Assembly: GCA_947176065.1 (NCBI GenBank) | Contig: CAMWPB010000003.1 | Location: 1-64,000, forward strand | Source of the DNA: an uncultured Lachnospiraceae bacterium | GTDB lineage: Bacteria; Bacillota; Clostridia; Lachnospirales; Lachnospiraceae | Length of the DNA: 64,000 bases | Direction of reading: 5' to 3' | In this document: piece by piece, positions 62,489 through 64,000 of the stretch | How positions within the stretch are numbered: position 1 is the first letter of the stretch | Layout: each line of letters opens with the position of its first letter | Program-made: the position numbers and the translations under genes | Notes under the pieces: generated by a model | Seen by the model: only the letters and a program-made list of their open reading frames with translations | Told to the model about the DNA's origin: nothing | Database searches by the model: none

Positions 62489-63625
62489 TTACTGCAATCT
62501 GAAGAATAAGGTATTTTCGTCTGTATTGGCAAAATTATCAGGTCTGACCCCTCTATTTTTATAATCACTTAAATATAACAGACCACCATCATATCCTTTC
62601 GGGTAGAGGAAGTCAAATTTTAAAGTACATGTGAGTGAGGAATTGCCTTCTGCATCCTCTACCCAGCCGGTATTGCTCTCTGTCAATATTGCCCTGCACT
62701 CTGTATAATCCTGCCCTTTCCAGCTAACGGTATGTGTCGCCTCGTTATCCCAGTCAGGCTCATACTCACCATACTCACCATCTCCCTGGCCACCTTCCTC
62801 ATCTTTTATATAATAGCTATCATAGCCATAAAACACATTCCCTCCCTCATCTGGTGTATCATATTCAATCTGCATTTCCACGGTTTTCCATTCATATCCC
62901 TCTTTTCCTTCATGTGTTTCATCAGAATCAAATACCTGATAATCCGTCACGGTTGCCCGTGCTGTAATTCTGGCGTCTAAGTCTATACCAGCATTTTTCT
63001 CGAAAGCGGTCAAAAATACCTCTGTTAAATTTTCAAAATTACCTGTTACGCCAAATCCTTCACTAAACTGACGCATCAAATTTTCTTCCGTAACTGCAAC
63101 CATTTCCCCGTCAATCTCAAAGGAGTCTACGTCTCCATACACTCCCTCCATAAAAAAATCCGTAAAGTCTGCATAATCTCCTTCTACGCCAAACCTCTCC
63201 TTGAAATCGTCAAGAATCATATCTATATACTCTTGTCTGGTATGAAGAGCGGTACTATAGTCATAAGTTTCACCCACTTCCATAAACTGTCCCTTTACCC
63301 CAAGTTCCTCAAAAGCAGGCGCCAGCACATCTCCTACCGTTTCTCCGCATACAGAGCAGGCTGCCGCTTCCCAATAGGTGGCCTCTGACAGGGCATGTCC
63401 TAACGCTTCCCCCTCTGTCTCCCCGCATACACTGCAAGTCTTTGGTGCTGTACAGGTGGCTTCCTCCCATGTATGCCCTGACACTTCTCCTTCTGTCTCC
63501 CCGCACTTACTACAGGTTTTCGGCTCTGTACAGGTGGCTTCCTGCCAGTCATGAGACAGGCAGCACCCTGTCATCATAAATACAAGCGATACCGCCAACA
63601 TACCCGTTACAATTTTCTTTCGCAT
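62489..63625 (-). CDS. Lipoprotein with three cysteine-rich repeats
   Basis: 378 residues. A lipoprotein signal ends in MMTGC (Cys21). Residues about 25-100 hold three repeats of about 26 residues with the pattern H-x-W-x-EATC-x4-TCSxCGETEGE; the third is degraded (SEATYWEAAACSVCGETVG) and lacks the first Cys. The rest (100-378) is acidic, with beta strands and no family I recognise (VTDYQVFDSDETHEGKEG, TVSWKGQDYTECRAIL). Such repeats resemble small zinc-ribbon knuckles found in secreted proteins of gut Clostridia. Surface-bound, function unknown. Confidence 0.7.
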   Translation of the reverse strand: MRKKIVTGMLAVSLVFMMTGCCLSHDWQEATCTEPKTCSKCGETEGEVSGHTWEEATCTAPKTCSVCGETEGEALGHALSEATYWEAAACSVCGETVGDVLAPAFEELGVKGQFMEVGETYDYSTALHTRQEYIDMILDDFKERFGVEGDYADFTDFFMEGVYGDVDSFEIDGEMVAVTEENLMRQFSEGFGVTGNFENLTEVFLTAFEKNAGIDLDARITARATVTDYQVFDSDETHEGKEGYEWKTVEMQIEYDTPDEGGNVFYGYDSYYIKDEEGGQGDGEYGEYEPDWDNEATHTVSWKGQDYTECRAILTESNTGWVEDAEGNSSLTCTLKFDFLYPKGYDGGLLYLSDYKNRGVRPDNFANTDENTLFFRLQ

Positions 63626-63750
63626 ATCAGGTTCTCCTCTTTCATTGTAATATTCTTGATTGTGAATTATCGGATATTATGGATTTTTTGCCAGATAAAG
63701 AAAGGGAAAACAAGATTGAATGAATTCCTGATGCAAACCCGGCGCAATCA

Positions 63751-63759
63751 TGGTATACT
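63751..63759 (+). promoter_or_regulatory. Extended -10 promoter element for carbonic anhydrase
   Basis: TGG-TATACT, an extended -10 box, lies about 62 bases before the start codon at 63821. No clear -35 box is seen. Confidence 0.5.
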
Positions 63760-63820
63760 TTTGTTATTAAATTCAGATGCGCAAATAGCGAATAAAATAA
63801 AGAAACGGAGGCATGAAACT

Positions 63821-64000
63821 ATGGCACATCAAAATTTATCCGCTGCAGAGGCAATTGCAAAGCTGAAAGAAGGAAACGAGCGTTATCTGACCGTTTCCAG
63901 CAATCCGGGAGACGTATCTCCGCAGATCAGGCAGAAAACCTGTGACGAGGGGCAGACCCCCTACGCAATCGTTATTACCTGCTCGGATTCCAGAGTCATC
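63821..64000 (+). CDS. Beta-carbonic anhydrase, N-terminal part (runs off window)
   Basis: Sixty codons are visible, from an ATG with a GGAGG site nine bases upstream to the end of the window. The sequence shows the family's N-terminal helix (AIAKLKEGNERYLTV) and the zinc-binding CSDSRV motif (VITCSDSRVI, Cys54 and Asp56). It reversibly hydrates carbon dioxide. An overlapping ATG at 63813 is in another frame. The remaining histidine and cysteine ligands lie beyond the window. Confidence 0.9.
   Translation, partial: MAHQNLSAAEAIAKLKEGNERYLTVSSNPGDVSPQIRQKTCDEGQTPYAIVITCSDSRVI

Overview
The window reads as a chromosomal segment of a spore-forming, anaerobic Firmicute, most likely a member of the Lachnospiraceae (class Clostridia). 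The basis is a moderately GC-rich genome with GGAGG ribosome sites, sporulation genes (spoIID, spoIIQ, a SipL-type SPOCS/LysM protein, spoVT), an isoleucine T-box leader, class 1B dihydroorotate dehydrogenase (pyrK-pyrD), glycogen phosphorylase and several glycoside hydrolases. The family assignment is inference; there is no rRNA gene in the window.

Layout. 0-12 kb: the 3' end of a GH42 beta-galactosidase, a membrane-fused spermidine-synthase-like protein, an AT-rich Syd/SUKH-like gene, the SipL-type spore protein, pyrK-pyrD, ogt, a cysteine hydrolase, an XRE regulator, and a pyrC-HAD-GNAT group with a PrcB-like lipoprotein upstream. 12-31 kb: plsC, a GH9-like lipoprotein with an altered active-site motif, an amidohydrolase, spoIID-spoIIQ, two unknown surface or calcium-binding proteins, an aconitase-family hydratase, a Fic protein, hflX, and an HscC-type Hsp70 with a very large J/TPR partner. 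31-40 kb: glgP, ileS with its T-box, and a single polypeptide joining an amidase to a NodB deacetylase, which may combine the CwlD and PdaA steps of spore-cortex muramic lactam formation. 39.8-53.3 kb: one 12-gene minus-strand operon with cellulose synthase carrying a PilZ domain, a GH5 cellulase, an MBOAT plus DHHW acetylation pair, a CotH/VTC/DUF4956 module, a calcium-loop protein and a two-component system. 53.4-58.7 kb: a BadF-type kinase divergent from a LacI regulator and a GH4 glucosidase, then pncB. 58.8-61.7 kb: an AT-rich three-gene cassette (nitrilase-fold protein, winged-helix-like protein, unknown helical protein) with its own promoter. 61.8-64 kb: spoVT, a lipoprotein with cysteine repeats, and the start of a beta-carbonic anhydrase.

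The signals most worth following are these. (1) A 133-135 bp structured element occurs three times (13182, 25466, 39634). Its stems covary between copies and every imperfect pair is a G-U wobble on the + strand, so it may be an undescribed RNA or mobile-element family. (2) An amidase-deacetylase fusion sits behind a six-unit, 11-bp-phased operator array. (3) The cellulose-acetylation operon is fused to a CotH/VTC/DUF4956 module. (4) The AT-rich nitrilase cassette has no assigned function.
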